This document shows, piece after piece, positions 17,823 to 26,168 of a stretch of DNA of 64,000 nucleotides. The DNA comes from Burkholderia cepacia ATCC 25416 (GTDB lineage: Bacteria > Pseudomonadota > Gammaproteobacteria > Burkholderiales > Burkholderiaceae), in contig NZ_CP012983.1 in NCBI RefSeq assembly GCF_001411495.1, positions 744,001 to 808,000 on the forward strand. Reading direction: 5' to 3'. Position numbers and translations under genes: made by a program. Every line of letters starts with the position of its first letter. The stretch's first letter is position 1. Below the pieces are notes generated by a model that worked only from the letters and a program-made list of their open reading frames with translations, searched no databases and was not told the DNA's origin.

Positions 17823-18386
17823 ATGAATACCGATTTGAAAAAGTGGAACCCCTTCAAGTTCCTTCGCGGAACTGCCCGCAAGTCCAATGCGGAAGGCGCG
17901 GAAAGCACGCCGACAGGCGAACAGTGGCGGGCTTCGTGGCCCGACATCCCGCGATTGTTCTCACGTGACCCGTGGCGTGCAATGGAGGCGTTCTTTCACG
18001 ACCCGTTTGCAGGCGGTGGCGCGCTCGAACGCTGGTTTGGCGACTTCAGCTCGTCGCGCTTCCAGCCGCGCATCGACGTCGTCGATGAGGGGCAGGTGCT
18101 GCGCGTGACCGCCGAACTGCCCGGAATGGAGCGCGAAGATCTGAAGTTGAGCGTCGAGGATGGAGCAATCGTGCTGCGTGGAGAGAATAAGCAGGATGTG
18201 CGCAGCGAGGAAAACGGCTGCTACCGGCTGGAGCGCGCCCATGGAAGCTTCGTGCGCACGATCCCGATGCCGGAAAACGCCGATCCCGACCACACCCTGG
18301 CAAAGTTTGATAACGGTGTACTCACGTTGACCGTGCCGAAATCGGAACCGGTGCAGTCCGCCAGTCGCTCGATCGATATCGGCTAG
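17823..18386 (+). CDS. Hsp20/alpha-crystallin small heat-shock protein 3
   Basis: The 187-residue product is the longest of the three. An N-terminal region of about 70 residues (aromatic-rich WRAMEAFFHDPFAGG) precedes an alpha-crystallin domain (RIDVVDEGQVLRVTAELPGM to AKFDNGVLTLTV) and a short tail. It follows a GGAGG ribosome site and continues the heat-shock cluster. Confidence 0.95.
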   Translation: MNTDLKKWNPFKFLRGTARKSNAEGAESTPTGEQWRASWPDIPRLFSRDPWRAMEAFFHDPFAGGGALERWFGDFSSSRFQPRIDVVDEGQVLRVTAELPGMEREDLKLSVEDGAIVLRGENKQDVRSEENGCYRLERAHGSFVRTIPMPENADPDHTLAKFDNGVLTLTVPKSEPVQSASRSIDIG

Positions 18387-18453
18387 GGCAAGCACGTAAA
18401 GATCCCGCATCGCCGGGCTCGCTTCGGGTGCAACACGCTGCAGGAGGTGTCAT

Positions 18454-18696
18454 ATGCAAACGGACAACGTCATGGAGTATCACGGCTGCGAGGTCCGGCC
18501 GGTGGTAACCGCCACCGGAAACAGCCGCTACGCGGCGGCGGCCATTGTCACCGACCGGGCTGGCGAGACACGCACGCTCGGCGTCGATGGCGATTTCGCC
18601 AACGCCCAGGAGGCACGCGACGAAGCGCTGGAGCTTGCCGTCGCATGGATCCAGCAACGCTCGGTCGTTTCGGAGCGGTATGTCCGACGGATCTAG
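18454..18696 (+). CDS. Small hypothetical protein (80 aa)
   Basis: The ATG at 18454 has a CAGGAGG ribosome site; a second ATG at 18472 (MEYHGCEV) is also possible. The product is a short beta-rich chain followed by an amphipathic C-terminal helix (EARDEALELAVAWIQQR). The layout resembles the 17561 ORF and several other small proteins of the region. The following 285 bases to 18981 show no gene; a TTGATCAA palindrome at 18953-18960 is the only notable element. Confidence 0.65.
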   Translation: MQTDNVMEYHGCEVRPVVTATGNSRYAAAAIVTDRAGETRTLGVDGDFANAQEARDEALELAVAWIQQRSVVSERYVRRI

Positions 18697-18981
18697 CGTG
18701 CCGGTCGAAAGCCGAGGGCCGGGCGCGAAGCAGGCGCCTGCGGAATTGATGGGCGATTCGCTCCCGGTTCCGATGGCTACGGCCGGTTAGCGACCGTGAA
18801 TACAAGCGACGGGAAAGGGTAGGGTCAATACCGGGCCGATAACAAGAGATGTCATGACGTCACGGCTTATGATAGGGAATTGCGCTTACCTTGCTCATGC
18901 CCCTGACAGGGCGCCTCAATGGATTGCGGGAGCAAAGAGCCGCGATCGTTTTTTTGATCAAACAATGAGTCGAGTCGACGA

Positions 18982-19200
18982 TTGAGCACAAAGCCGCTAA
19001 CCCTGGAAAACGGGAAATACTGGGCGACGTGTCGCGAGCGAACGGTTTTCGCGGCCACGGCAAATGGATATGGTGACGTCTTTCCCGGTGCAGAGGTGAT
19101 CGTCAAGGACGGATGGGCTACCTTTACCCGTGACGGCGTCGAAGTGTGGAACTGCAGTGCACGCTATGCAGCCGCACACTTCGACGTTCAGACTGCTTAG
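18982..19200 (+). CDS. Small hypothetical protein (72 aa)
   Basis: The frame gives a credible 72-residue protein (NGKYWATCRERTVFAATANGYGDVFPG to AAHFDVQTA) that looks like a compact beta domain. The start is uncertain: TTG at 18982 is the earliest usable codon, and the nearby ATG at 18965 is out of frame. No family is recognised. Confidence 0.55.
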   Translation: MSTKPLTLENGKYWATCRERTVFAATANGYGDVFPGAEVIVKDGWATFTRDGVEVWNCSARYAAAHFDVQTA

Positions 19201-19212
19201 GAAAATCCGCAC

Positions 19213-19398
19213 ATGAGCCAGCTTGTTCAGATTGCGCCCGGCGTTGTGTTCTCATCTGATGTGCTTGGCGTCGATTGGGCGCGGAAATATCGACAGGACG
19301 ACGGCGATGCGCAGTCAACGGACCGGCAGGACTTGGCGGTAAACGAAAGCGATCAGGCAGGTCGCACAAGCATGCCGGCTCAGTTGTCGTTGTTGTAG
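19213..19398 (+). CDS. Small hypothetical protein (61 aa)
   Basis: The ATG at 19213 has an AGGAAAA ribosome site that overlaps the end of the previous gene, from which it is 12 bases away. The product is acidic and polar, 61 residues, without motifs. It is probably co-transcribed with 18982-19200. Confidence 0.45.
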   Translation: MSQLVQIAPGVVFSSDVLGVDWARKYRQDDGDAQSTDRQDLAVNESDQAGRTSMPAQLSLL

Positions 19399-19579
19399 AG
19401 AACCGCCGATCGCAGGCACCTTGCGTCTGTCGCGCCTTCGCGTTGCCGCCGACGTTCGCTCCTGCGTCGATGCCCGACGCCGGCACCGGTTTCTTCCGCG
19501 AGTGAGTGCCGGGCCTGACCAAACGTCAACGGGTAGCGCGCACGCGAGCGCGAGGTCGCGCTTCCGTTCCGACCGCCTC

Positions 19580-19894
19580 TTACGCGTCTTTCAGCCAGGG
19601 CATCTCCACGGGCGACACGACCAGTTGCCGGAATTCGCGTTTCAGATCGAAGATGAACCCGACCAGGATCATGGATTCGGCGTAAGGAATCGGAAAGACG
19701 TGCGGATTTTCCGGAGTCCGCAGGGGGCGCTCGGGCGTGTCGGCGGTCGCCGCGGCGTTCTCGCGAACGCTTTCCAGTTCTTCAGCCATGGCCGGGTCAC
19801 CGACTTTCAACACACGGTTGCGCAGGTCGCTGAAGGGCTCGATGCGCGCAGCGTCTTCGTGGTATTCGGGTACTTCGTAAACGAACCAGGACAT
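19580..19894 (-). CDS. Hypothetical protein (104 aa)
   Basis: The product begins MSWFVYEVPEYHEDAARIEPF, has an acidic, alanine-rich middle and ends in a hydrophobic-aromatic segment (ESMILVGFIFDLKREFRQL). The coding bias is good, and the ATG at 19894 follows a GGGAGACG ribosome site. No family is recognised. It lies just before the integrase relic, so it may mark the boundary of the heat-shock cluster. Confidence 0.6.
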   Translation of the reverse strand: MSWFVYEVPEYHEDAARIEPFSDLRNRVLKVGDPAMAEELESVRENAAATADTPERPLRTPENPHVFPIPYAESMILVGFIFDLKREFRQLVVSPVEMPWLKDA

Positions 19895-20052
19895 TTTCGT
19901 CTCCCATGAGAAGGGGCGCTATTCTAACGCTGCCCGAGGATCCACCGAAAATCGGCCATGTCGTGCGATGGCGGTGGGCGCTGCGAGGAAGTGGGCCTTC
20001 GAGGTGTGATCACCAATGCGTCTCCCTGAGTCACCCGAAAACCGTCGCGACC

Positions 20053-20474
20053 ATGAACCGATACATCGAATGGCGCCGGAAGCGCAGCAAAGTAACGACG
20101 CCCGACCGGAGCAAGTGGCGGGGACTATGCCTGCCGTGCCGCTCATCTTGACGTACAAGCGTACACGCCACGAGTTGAACGTGAAGCGTCCCGTCAACGA
20201 CGACGGCGAAACGTTCAAACATCTCGCGGTGGACAGCCTTCAGCACGATGTAACCGGACTGTACCGCGCCGCTGGTTTCGGTCGAGGGATTTCAAGCCAC
20301 CCAAGATGCCGGACCTTCGCGAATCGCCTTATTGCACAGCGTCACTCAATCGAAACGGTGCAGTCACTTCTCGGCCACATCCATCTTGATCATTTCGCTC
20401 CATATCTCAAGATTTCGAAGAAGGCGAGGCGCAAGGCGATGGCCGATCTCGACGGATATTTCGCTGATGCTTGA
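20053..20474 (+). pseudogene. Tyrosine recombinase (integrase) relic
   Basis: The start MNRYIEWRRKRSK is in one frame. The catalytic half is in another, from about 20130: TGLYRAAGF, then SSHPRCRTFANRLI holding the His and Arg positions, VQSLLGHIHLDHFAPYL holding the second His and the nucleophilic tyrosine, ending DGYFADA. A frameshift between 20100 and 20140 separates the halves, and the N-terminal arm-binding and core regions are absent. It is probably the trace of an integrated element that brought the neighbouring Fic module. Confidence 0.7.
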
Positions 20475-20496
20475 TTGTCATCCCCGTTGGGGATAT
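20469..20496. promoter_or_regulatory. Palindromic operator copy 1 (upstream of the HTH gene)
   Basis: GCTTGATTGTC is followed by ATCCCC-GTT-GGGGAT and ATA. The same arrangement recurs at 20760 before the fic gene. Both copies overlap the stop codon of the preceding ORF, and this one lies 36 bases upstream of the regulator start. Confidence 0.65.
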
Positions 20497-20531
20497 AAGT
20501 CCGGAAGTGACTTTGACCGTTGAATTGACGC

Positions 20532-20765
20532 ATGACTACGAAGGAAGATCTCGCAGCACTTCCCCAGCAGGAACTGCTGCGCGTAGCGATGGATCGACTG
20601 GGTATGACGCGAGCGGAGTTTGCCGCGCGCTTGAGCATTGCCGTGCGGACGCTGGACAAGTGGCTTCTGCCGGCAGACTCGCCAGACTCGCGCACCATGC
20701 CCGATATGGGCCGATCATACGTGCTGGAAATCCTGCAGTGGCAGCAAATGCGGAAACCCGCTTGA
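20532..20765 (+). CDS. Small HTH transcriptional regulator linked to fic
   Basis: The 77-residue product has a Cro/XRE-type helix-turn-helix in RLGMTRAEFAARLSIAVRTLDKWLL (about residues 22-46) and a short C-terminal helix. It is the natural candidate to bind the palindromic operators at 20469 and 20760, one before its own gene and one before fic. That arrangement would give autoregulation and coordinate control of the Fic protein. The start at 20532 has only a weak ribosome site. Confidence 0.7.
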   Translation: MTTKEDLAALPQQELLRVAMDRLGMTRAEFAARLSIAVRTLDKWLLPADSPDSRTMPDMGRSYVLEILQWQQMRKPA

Positions 20766-20785
20766 TTGTCCCCATTGGGGATATA
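20760..20785. promoter_or_regulatory. Palindromic operator copy 2 (upstream of fic)
   Basis: GCTTGATTGTC is followed directly by CCCATTGGGGATATA; the palindrome is TCCCCA-T-TGGGGA. It is 36 bases upstream of the fic start, the same spacing as copy 1 to its gene. Confidence 0.65.
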
Positions 20786-20820
20786 TACTGACGAATAGTG
20801 AACCTCGCCTTGAGAAGCAA

Positions 20821-21621
20821 ATGCCGAATCAAACTTCCGCGCTGCTGAACACGATCGACGCCGACAAGGCGACACTCGACGCCGCGCGTCCGCTGCCACA
20901 GCACACCGTTGCCTCGCTGCGCGAAAAGTTGTTTCTCGAGTGGACGTATCACTCGAACGCGATCGAGGGCAACACGCTGACGCTGCGAGAAACCAAGGTG
21001 GTGCTCGAAGGCATCACGGTCGGCGGAAAATCCCTTCGCGAGCACTTCGAGGCGACAAACCATCGTGACGCGATCGTCTATGTCGAGGACATCGTGGCGA
21101 AAGCGGAGGCACTGTCGGAATGGCAGATTCGCAACATCCACAGTCTCGTGTTGAAGGGCATCGATGCTGAAGAAGCGGGCCGGTATCGCCGCGAAAACGT
21201 GGTGATCGCGGGTGCGAGTACAACCCCGCCGGATTTCATGCATCTGCCTGCTGAAATGGCCGCGCTGATCGACTGGTATGAGGCGGCCGGAGACAGGCAT
21301 CCGGTCGAGCGGGCGGCGGAACTGCACACGCGATTCGTGAAGATCCATCCGTTCATTGATGGCAACGGGCGGACGGGGCGGCTGCTGCTCAACTTCGAGT
21401 TGATGAAGGCAGGCTATCCGCCCGCGATCATCCGCAAAGAGGATCGGCTTGCCTACTACGACGCGCTCGACAAAGCGTGTGTTAGTGGCGATTACGGCGA
21501 CATTACGCGACTGGTTGCCGAATCTGCACAACGCTCGCTTGACACATATCTCGACGTGCTCGGGCTGCGTCATACACCCGCACCGGATACGGCTCCGCCG
21601 TCGCCGGGTTTTCGGCCGTAA
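20821..21621 (+). CDS. Fic-family AMPylating protein, class II (self-inhibited)
   Basis: The 266-residue product has the Fic catalytic motif HPFIDGNGRTGR near residue 176. The histidine is the base, and the DGNGR loop holds the nucleotide phosphates. It also has an N-terminal inhibitory helix motif SNAIEGN near residue 44, whose glutamate blocks productive ATP binding in class II Fic proteins. It should transfer AMP (or another nucleotide) to a hydroxyl of a target protein. The preceding HTH gene and shared operator indicate tight control. The start at 20821 follows TTGAGAAGC. It is intact, although it adjoins an integrase relic. Confidence 0.9.
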   Translation: MPNQTSALLNTIDADKATLDAARPLPQHTVASLREKLFLEWTYHSNAIEGNTLTLRETKVVLEGITVGGKSLREHFEATNHRDAIVYVEDIVAKAEALSEWQIRNIHSLVLKGIDAEEAGRYRRENVVIAGASTTPPDFMHLPAEMAALIDWYEAAGDRHPVERAAELHTRFVKIHPFIDGNGRTGRLLLNFELMKAGYPPAIIRKEDRLAYYDALDKACVSGDYGDITRLVAESAQRSLDTYLDVLGLRHTPAPDTAPPSPGFRP

Positions 21622-22288
21622 TCAAATATGAACTGGTTTCAGAAGAATTTATAAGGAACGAACCCGTTATTGAGCGTTTGGACGCGCAGACGATCTGCAT
21701 TTCGAGTCCTTCGTCTCGGTATCGGAAGGGGCGTTCGACGACATTCTGGATCAGAAATCGCCCTCATACAGCAGGTCCTGAGCGGATCACGTTCTCGCGG
21801 GCGACGACACGTGCAATACGCACGCGCAGATCGAGCACATCGAAATGTCTGGGGCAGAATTCACCCGGTCTCGCCGGGCAAGCGCCGCGCGGCGATACGC
21901 GCGTCACGGGATCACGATCGACCGCGATGGGCGCCGGCCGGAAACGTGCCGCCGCCCCATCGAGGTCGCGCGGGGATATCAGGGAGCCTTGATTTTGCTG
22001 CGTTTTATCGGCGTAGATCGAACCAGATCCGCCAAGGCTTACCACGCGGCACCTGAAACAATACTCAGCGGTATCAGTCGCTTGCTGAATGGCCCTTCCG
22101 CAATTCTGATACCTGCCCTGAATGAATGTGCCGCCTGATTGGAATAGTGGGTGGCCCTCGGAATAGGGCGCTATTGAAACAAAAGTCCGTGCCGCCGATA
22201 ACTGTCAACATTGACAGGGATTGCTTCAAATCGAGTTCTTGCCGGCTCGACGACAGCACCACCTGATTGAAGACAGGCAGATGATCCC
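21622..22288. other. Gene-poor stretch between fic and the response regulator
   Basis: About 670 bases contain only short overlapping frames on both strands with no ribosome sites and no recognisable motifs. A stretch at 21700-21780 reads plausibly (FESFVSVSEGAFDDIL) but has no start. This may be decayed DNA. Confidence 0.5.
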
Positions 22289-23227
22289 TCAAGCGTGACG
22301 CCATTTCGCCAACGTGGGCAGCTCGTGTTCGGTGGCCGTATCGTCCAGACGGGTCCAGCTGTAAAACGTGCCGTTCCATCCCGGAACGGGCAGGGGCGCC
22401 GCGCATTTGACGTCGGCGAGGCCGGGCCGATAGGCCTGCGATGGCCAGAACAGCGGCATGATGCTGCGCGCCTCCATGCCTTGGCGCAATTCCGCCGGAC
22501 CGTTCGCGTCGGCCACGATATCGCAGTGAAACGACCAATCCTCTTCGTTCCAGGCGAGAAATACACTCGGCGCGCCCGCGGCGTCGAACATCAGCACCGC
22601 GTCCTGATTGGGGCGCCAGTAGTATTCGACGATGCCTTCCCGCGCGGCCACCTCGTCGATCAGTTTGACGATCCTCGGATCGCGGTAGGTCGACCCTGCT
22701 TCATGCAGGCTGATGTGCCCGCGAGCCGCGCAGTGCTTGCGCTTCGCGTTGTCCAGCACGGTTGCCAGCTTGCGTGGCATCTCGACGTCGGTTTTCTTCA
22801 GAAAGCAATCGATCAGTCCCGCGTTGAACGCGTCCACCGCCTCGCGCTCGTCGGCAACGCCGGTGAGCAGGATTTTCATGCAGTTTGCGTTGCGGATGGA
22901 GGAAAGAAGCTGGATGCCGTCGACCTCCGGCATTGAAAAGTCCACGACCACCGCGCCCACCGCCTCGAATCGGGCGGGATCGGTGAGCGCATCCTCGCCG
23001 ATCGCATTGCCGCCTTTTTTCTCCGCACCGAAATAGTCCGCGGCCGTTGGCGGCATCTCCACGTCACGCGACGACACGAAGTCGAGCGCCACCCGGGGTT
23101 GTGTAAAAAAGCGGTTCAGGTGTTCGTCCGGAAATGCGCCCCGCAGCGCCTGCAGGAAATCCGGATTGTCGTCGACAAACACCACGGACACGGGATAGAG
23201 CACCGGCTGCCTGACGAAGGTTTGCAT
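22289..23227 (-). CDS. Response regulator with unusual receiver and uncharacterised output domain
   Basis: The 312-residue product starts with a CheY-like receiver. VSVVFVDDNPDFLQAL gives the acidic pair at D19-D20, VVVDFSMPEVDG gives the phosphoacceptor D96, LLTG follows, and KKTDVEM holds the conserved lysine. A ~35-residue insertion between the acidic pair and the phosphorylation site is unusual. The C-terminal half (about 170-312) has no DNA-binding motif I recognise and is rich in tryptophan and tyrosine (YYWRPNQDAVLMF, FYSWTRLDD). It is probably the partner of the kinase at 23959-25401. The layout recalls output-less regulators of the LqsR/PhcR type; that is inference. Confidence 0.8.
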   Translation of the reverse strand: MQTFVRQPVLYPVSVVFVDDNPDFLQALRGAFPDEHLNRFFTQPRVALDFVSSRDVEMPPTAADYFGAEKKGGNAIGEDALTDPARFEAVGAVVVDFSMPEVDGIQLLSSIRNANCMKILLTGVADEREAVDAFNAGLIDCFLKKTDVEMPRKLATVLDNAKRKHCAARGHISLHEAGSTYRDPRIVKLIDEVAAREGIVEYYWRPNQDAVLMFDAAGAPSVFLAWNEEDWSFHCDIVADANGPAELRQGMEARSIMPLFWPSQAYRPGLADVKCAAPLPVPGWNGTFYSWTRLDDTATEHELPTLAKWRHA

Positions 23228-23471
23228 ACGAGTGTCGATAAATCAGCAGAAAAAGATTCGATAACGGAGACGCGTTTCCACAAATGACGGCCGCGTTGCA
23301 TGACCGCGCCAATTATCCGGCGAAAGTGGGATTTACATCAACCATTTGTCAACCACTAATTTGGCATGTATTGACCGAAGCGCTCAACAGAATTGCACGG
23401 CGAGAATCTGGCCATTCCTTCTCGTTGAAGGAATGCGCCGCTACCGCCAGTAGCGATTCAAGGAGTTATCC

Positions 23472-23945
23472 ATGTTGACGCAAGACGCGATTCTTCACGT
23501 CCTTTCCAACGAAACGGCACATCAGTCCGAAAAAACCTTCCACCACGTGGTCGACATTTACCTCAAGGATTCCAATGCCTTCATGAATACCTATTTCGCA
23601 CGCTACTTCGAATGGCAGGGCGTGTGCCGTGAACGCTGGTTTCACGAATGCATCCACAACAACCTGCTGGCGGCCGGCGGGTCGTTCGTGACGAAGCGCG
23701 CGCATCAGGAATACGTCCAGGAGACGTTTCCGTTCCAGCGGGTCGACTGCTTCCTCAATACGTTCGAGGTTCGGCAGTGTTCGGCGTATCTGCTGTTTCG
23801 CTTCTACGTCGACGGGCGACAGGTGTCGCTGGGGTACCAGCAGATCGTGTTTGCCGGTCCAGACAAGCGGATCAGCCGGTTTCCGGCGGGCATCATCGAG
23901 CGCGTCAAGGCGTATGAACTGATCCTGCCGTCCGCCGCGAACTGA
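23472..23945 (+). CDS. Hotdog-fold thioesterase-like protein
   Basis: The 157-residue product has the 4HBT-like pattern NTYFARYFEWQGVCRERWF near residue 38, where the usual D-x-N-G-H helix would be, and strands FRFYVDGRQVSLGYQQIVFA. This suggests a hotdog acyl-thioesterase or acyl-binding protein. The ATG at 23472 follows AAGGAG. It sits between a response-regulator gene (divergent) and a histidine-kinase gene (convergent, 13 bases apart), so a role in making, degrading or sensing an acyl signal is conceivable. Confidence 0.65.
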   Translation: MLTQDAILHVLSNETAHQSEKTFHHVVDIYLKDSNAFMNTYFARYFEWQGVCRERWFHECIHNNLLAAGGSFVTKRAHQEYVQETFPFQRVDCFLNTFEVRQCSAYLLFRFYVDGRQVSLGYQQIVFAGPDKRISRFPAGIIERVKAYELILPSAAN

Positions 23946-23958
23946 AGGTGAGACTGCC

Positions 23959-25401
23959 TTACCCGATGCGATAGTGCCGGGTGGGCGCCGGTGGATCGCG
24001 CAATGCCTGGTCCGCCGGCGAACCGGGCTCCGGCAGCCGAATCGTGAACGTGGTCCGCACGCCGGGGATGGATTCACACGCGATGGCGCCGCCGAGCGCT
24101 TCGCATGCGCGACGACAGAAGCTCAAGCCCATGCCGGCGCCGCACCCGTGCGACTTGGTCGAGAAGAAGGCGTCGAAGATTTGAGGGAGCACCTCGGGAG
24201 CGATGCCCGGGCCCGTGTCGCTGAAACGCACCACGCAGTAACCGTTGCTGCGATGAGCGTCGATCTCGATCTGCCCACGGCCGCTTGCGTCGATCGCATA
24301 CAGGGCGTTTTTCAGCAGGTTGAAGATGACGAAGATCACGAGCGAGTCGGTTCCGGAGAACCGGAGGTCCGGATCGATCGCGCCGACCGACACGCGGTCG
24401 CGTTCCCCCGGACGGAAGGGAAAGCGATCCACCGCGGCGTCGACACAGGCCCGTATCGGATAGGCCGCGAAGCCGTGGCGATCGAGGCGGTCCAGCGTAA
24501 AGGACGCCAGGGACATTTCGACCACGGTACTCGTGGTGTCGACCTGGCGCCGGATCGACGATGCGAGCGTCGGCAGCCGGTCCAGCTGCCCCGGATACAA
24601 GCTGTCGGCGCACAACCGGTGCTCCACCGCCAGCCGATACCCGCGCAGCAGCGCCGGCAGGACGTTGCGCAGCTCGTCCGCATGCAGGCCGATCGCCGCC
24701 AGCGGCGTGGCCACTTCGTGCGCGACCGTCGCGGCCAGGAGATAGGGGCCCATCAGGCCATAGCGGACGATCGACGTCGCGAGAATCCCGAGACTCATCG
24801 CAATGAACAGTACCCCCACCGGATAGAACTCGACGCCGTAGTTCACCGCGTAGTCGGTGGCCGCGAGCGAGTAGAGGCCCAGGCTGACGAGACATTGCGT
24901 GAGCAGTTGCCGGACATCCCGCGCGCGCGTCTGTCGTCGTGCCTCGATCAGGAGCCAGCCGCTGCGGCCGACCAGGAGGACGGTCTGCACGACGTGCAGC
25001 GGATGCAGTGGGCCCGCCTTGGGATACGGGCCGAAGAAATGCAGGCGGAATCCATCGACGACCCCATTGCCCGTGACCAGCAATATGGCCAGCAGCACGC
25101 AGAGGCCGTAGGAGGCGAACATGAACGGCCGCTCGTCCCGACGCGACACGATCTCCGTCACGAAATGATAGAAGGTCGTCGGCAGGAAAAGGATGAACAG
25201 ATAACCTGCCTTGACCAGCAAGTTGGCGACGTCCGCGTCGGTCGTCTGGAACAGGAAGGCCCATGTTCCCTGCCAGACGAAGGTCGCCGCGCACATCAAG
25301 ACGAACGGGACGGATACCCGCGTGAGGCCCTTGGTGGCCAGCACGTAGAGGCCGAACCCGAGAAACAGCGCAGAGACGAACGCGGGCAAGATCGAGTACA
25401 T
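23959..25401 (-). CDS. Membrane sensor histidine kinase
   Basis: The 480-residue product has about seven membrane helices over residues 1-220, ending VGVLFIAMSLGILATSIVRYGLM as in 7TM-type kinase sensors. The phospho-acceptor motif VAHEVATPLAAI has H228. A HATPase domain follows, with an N-box (NLLKNALYAI), DTGPGIAPE and GMGLSF. The H-box continuation HADELRNVLPALLRGYRLA resembles CqsS/LqsS/PhcS quorum-sensing kinases, where LPxLxxxY follows the histidine. The start at 25401 has no strong ribosome site, and earlier in-frame codons exist, so the N-terminus is uncertain. It is the likely partner of the response regulator at 22289-23227. Confidence 0.85.
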   Translation of the reverse strand: MYSILPAFVSALFLGFGLYVLATKGLTRVSVPFVLMCAATFVWQGTWAFLFQTTDADVANLLVKAGYLFILFLPTTFYHFVTEIVSRRDERPFMFASYGLCVLLAILLVTGNGVVDGFRLHFFGPYPKAGPLHPLHVVQTVLLVGRSGWLLIEARRQTRARDVRQLLTQCLVSLGLYSLAATDYAVNYGVEFYPVGVLFIAMSLGILATSIVRYGLMGPYLLAATVAHEVATPLAAIGLHADELRNVLPALLRGYRLAVEHRLCADSLYPGQLDRLPTLASSIRRQVDTTSTVVEMSLASFTLDRLDRHGFAAYPIRACVDAAVDRFPFRPGERDRVSVGAIDPDLRFSGTDSLVIFVIFNLLKNALYAIDASGRGQIEIDAHRSNGYCVVRFSDTGPGIAPEVLPQIFDAFFSTKSHGCGAGMGLSFCRRACEALGGAIACESIPGVRTTFTIRLPEPGSPADQALRDPPAPTRHYRIG

Positions 25402-26168
25402 GATGCGTGAATCCACAATGTTCACTGGTCGCGCACCACTGTACTGTCCTGGCCGGTGCCGGTTGCGAGAGTAGCATGCAGCGGCAGGCGAGCGAGCGCG
25501 GGCGGGTTTGTCCACGAGGGTTTCGCGCATCTCGATTGCGGATCGTGCGCGTGGCGGATCCTGAATAGGATAATCGATCGCCGTCGTGATCAGGAACTGG
25601 TCATGGGCTAAAACTTTGCCGCATGCGAACCGTGCATTCACGATTGCATTCGTTATTGCGATCGCGCGAACTATCGCCGTGACAAATGGCGGGAACCGCG
25701 CAGTAACAGATGCTGCGGCCGATCGGGTGAAGCGGGAATTCGAACAATGCAACAATTTGCCGCAGCCAACTGCTCGATCAGCGGATGAGCCGTCGTCGAT
25801 TTTCAAGCGATTTTTAGAAGCAATCGCGCTGATCGAACACGAAATCCAGAATAATCGACCGACCCGATACATCTTTCCGGGAACCCGCGTTCCCTGTCAT
25901 GAAAAAATGACGTCAGCCGGATAGCAGATGCATGCTTGCGGTAAACACCGCGGGCTACGCATTAACAGGGGCGCCTTTGATTTCCATGCGTTTTTCCGGT
26001 TAGGCGCCTTTAGGCCTGGCAAGGCCTTGCCTTGCGGCCCTAAATATTTATTCCGACAAAACAATGGGTTAGTGTCTACCCTTTGCTAACGAAGCAGAGG
26101 GCATCTCCAGACGTGATCGCATTGACGATGAGCGGTCCCTTGACCGGCGGTACCAGTACACCCCGTCG
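25402..26168. other. Intergenic region next to the Tn3-type transposase
   Basis: About 770 bases without a supported gene. Base 25600-25900 is AT-richer than its surroundings. A direct repeat GGCGCCTTT occurs near 25975 and 26005, and an imperfect hairpin CCCTTTGCT/AGCAGAGGG lies at 26079-26101. I could not find a terminal inverted repeat matching the other side of the transposase. Confidence 0.5.

Noticed and set aside
18953..18960. TTGATCAA palindrome as an FNR box
   Set aside because: FNR boxes need a four-base spacer between TTGAT and ATCAA; here the halves overlap.
25586..25924. 112-codon plus-strand ORF in the region before the transposase
   Set aside because: No ribosome site or motif; the composition does not match Burkholderia coding sequence.
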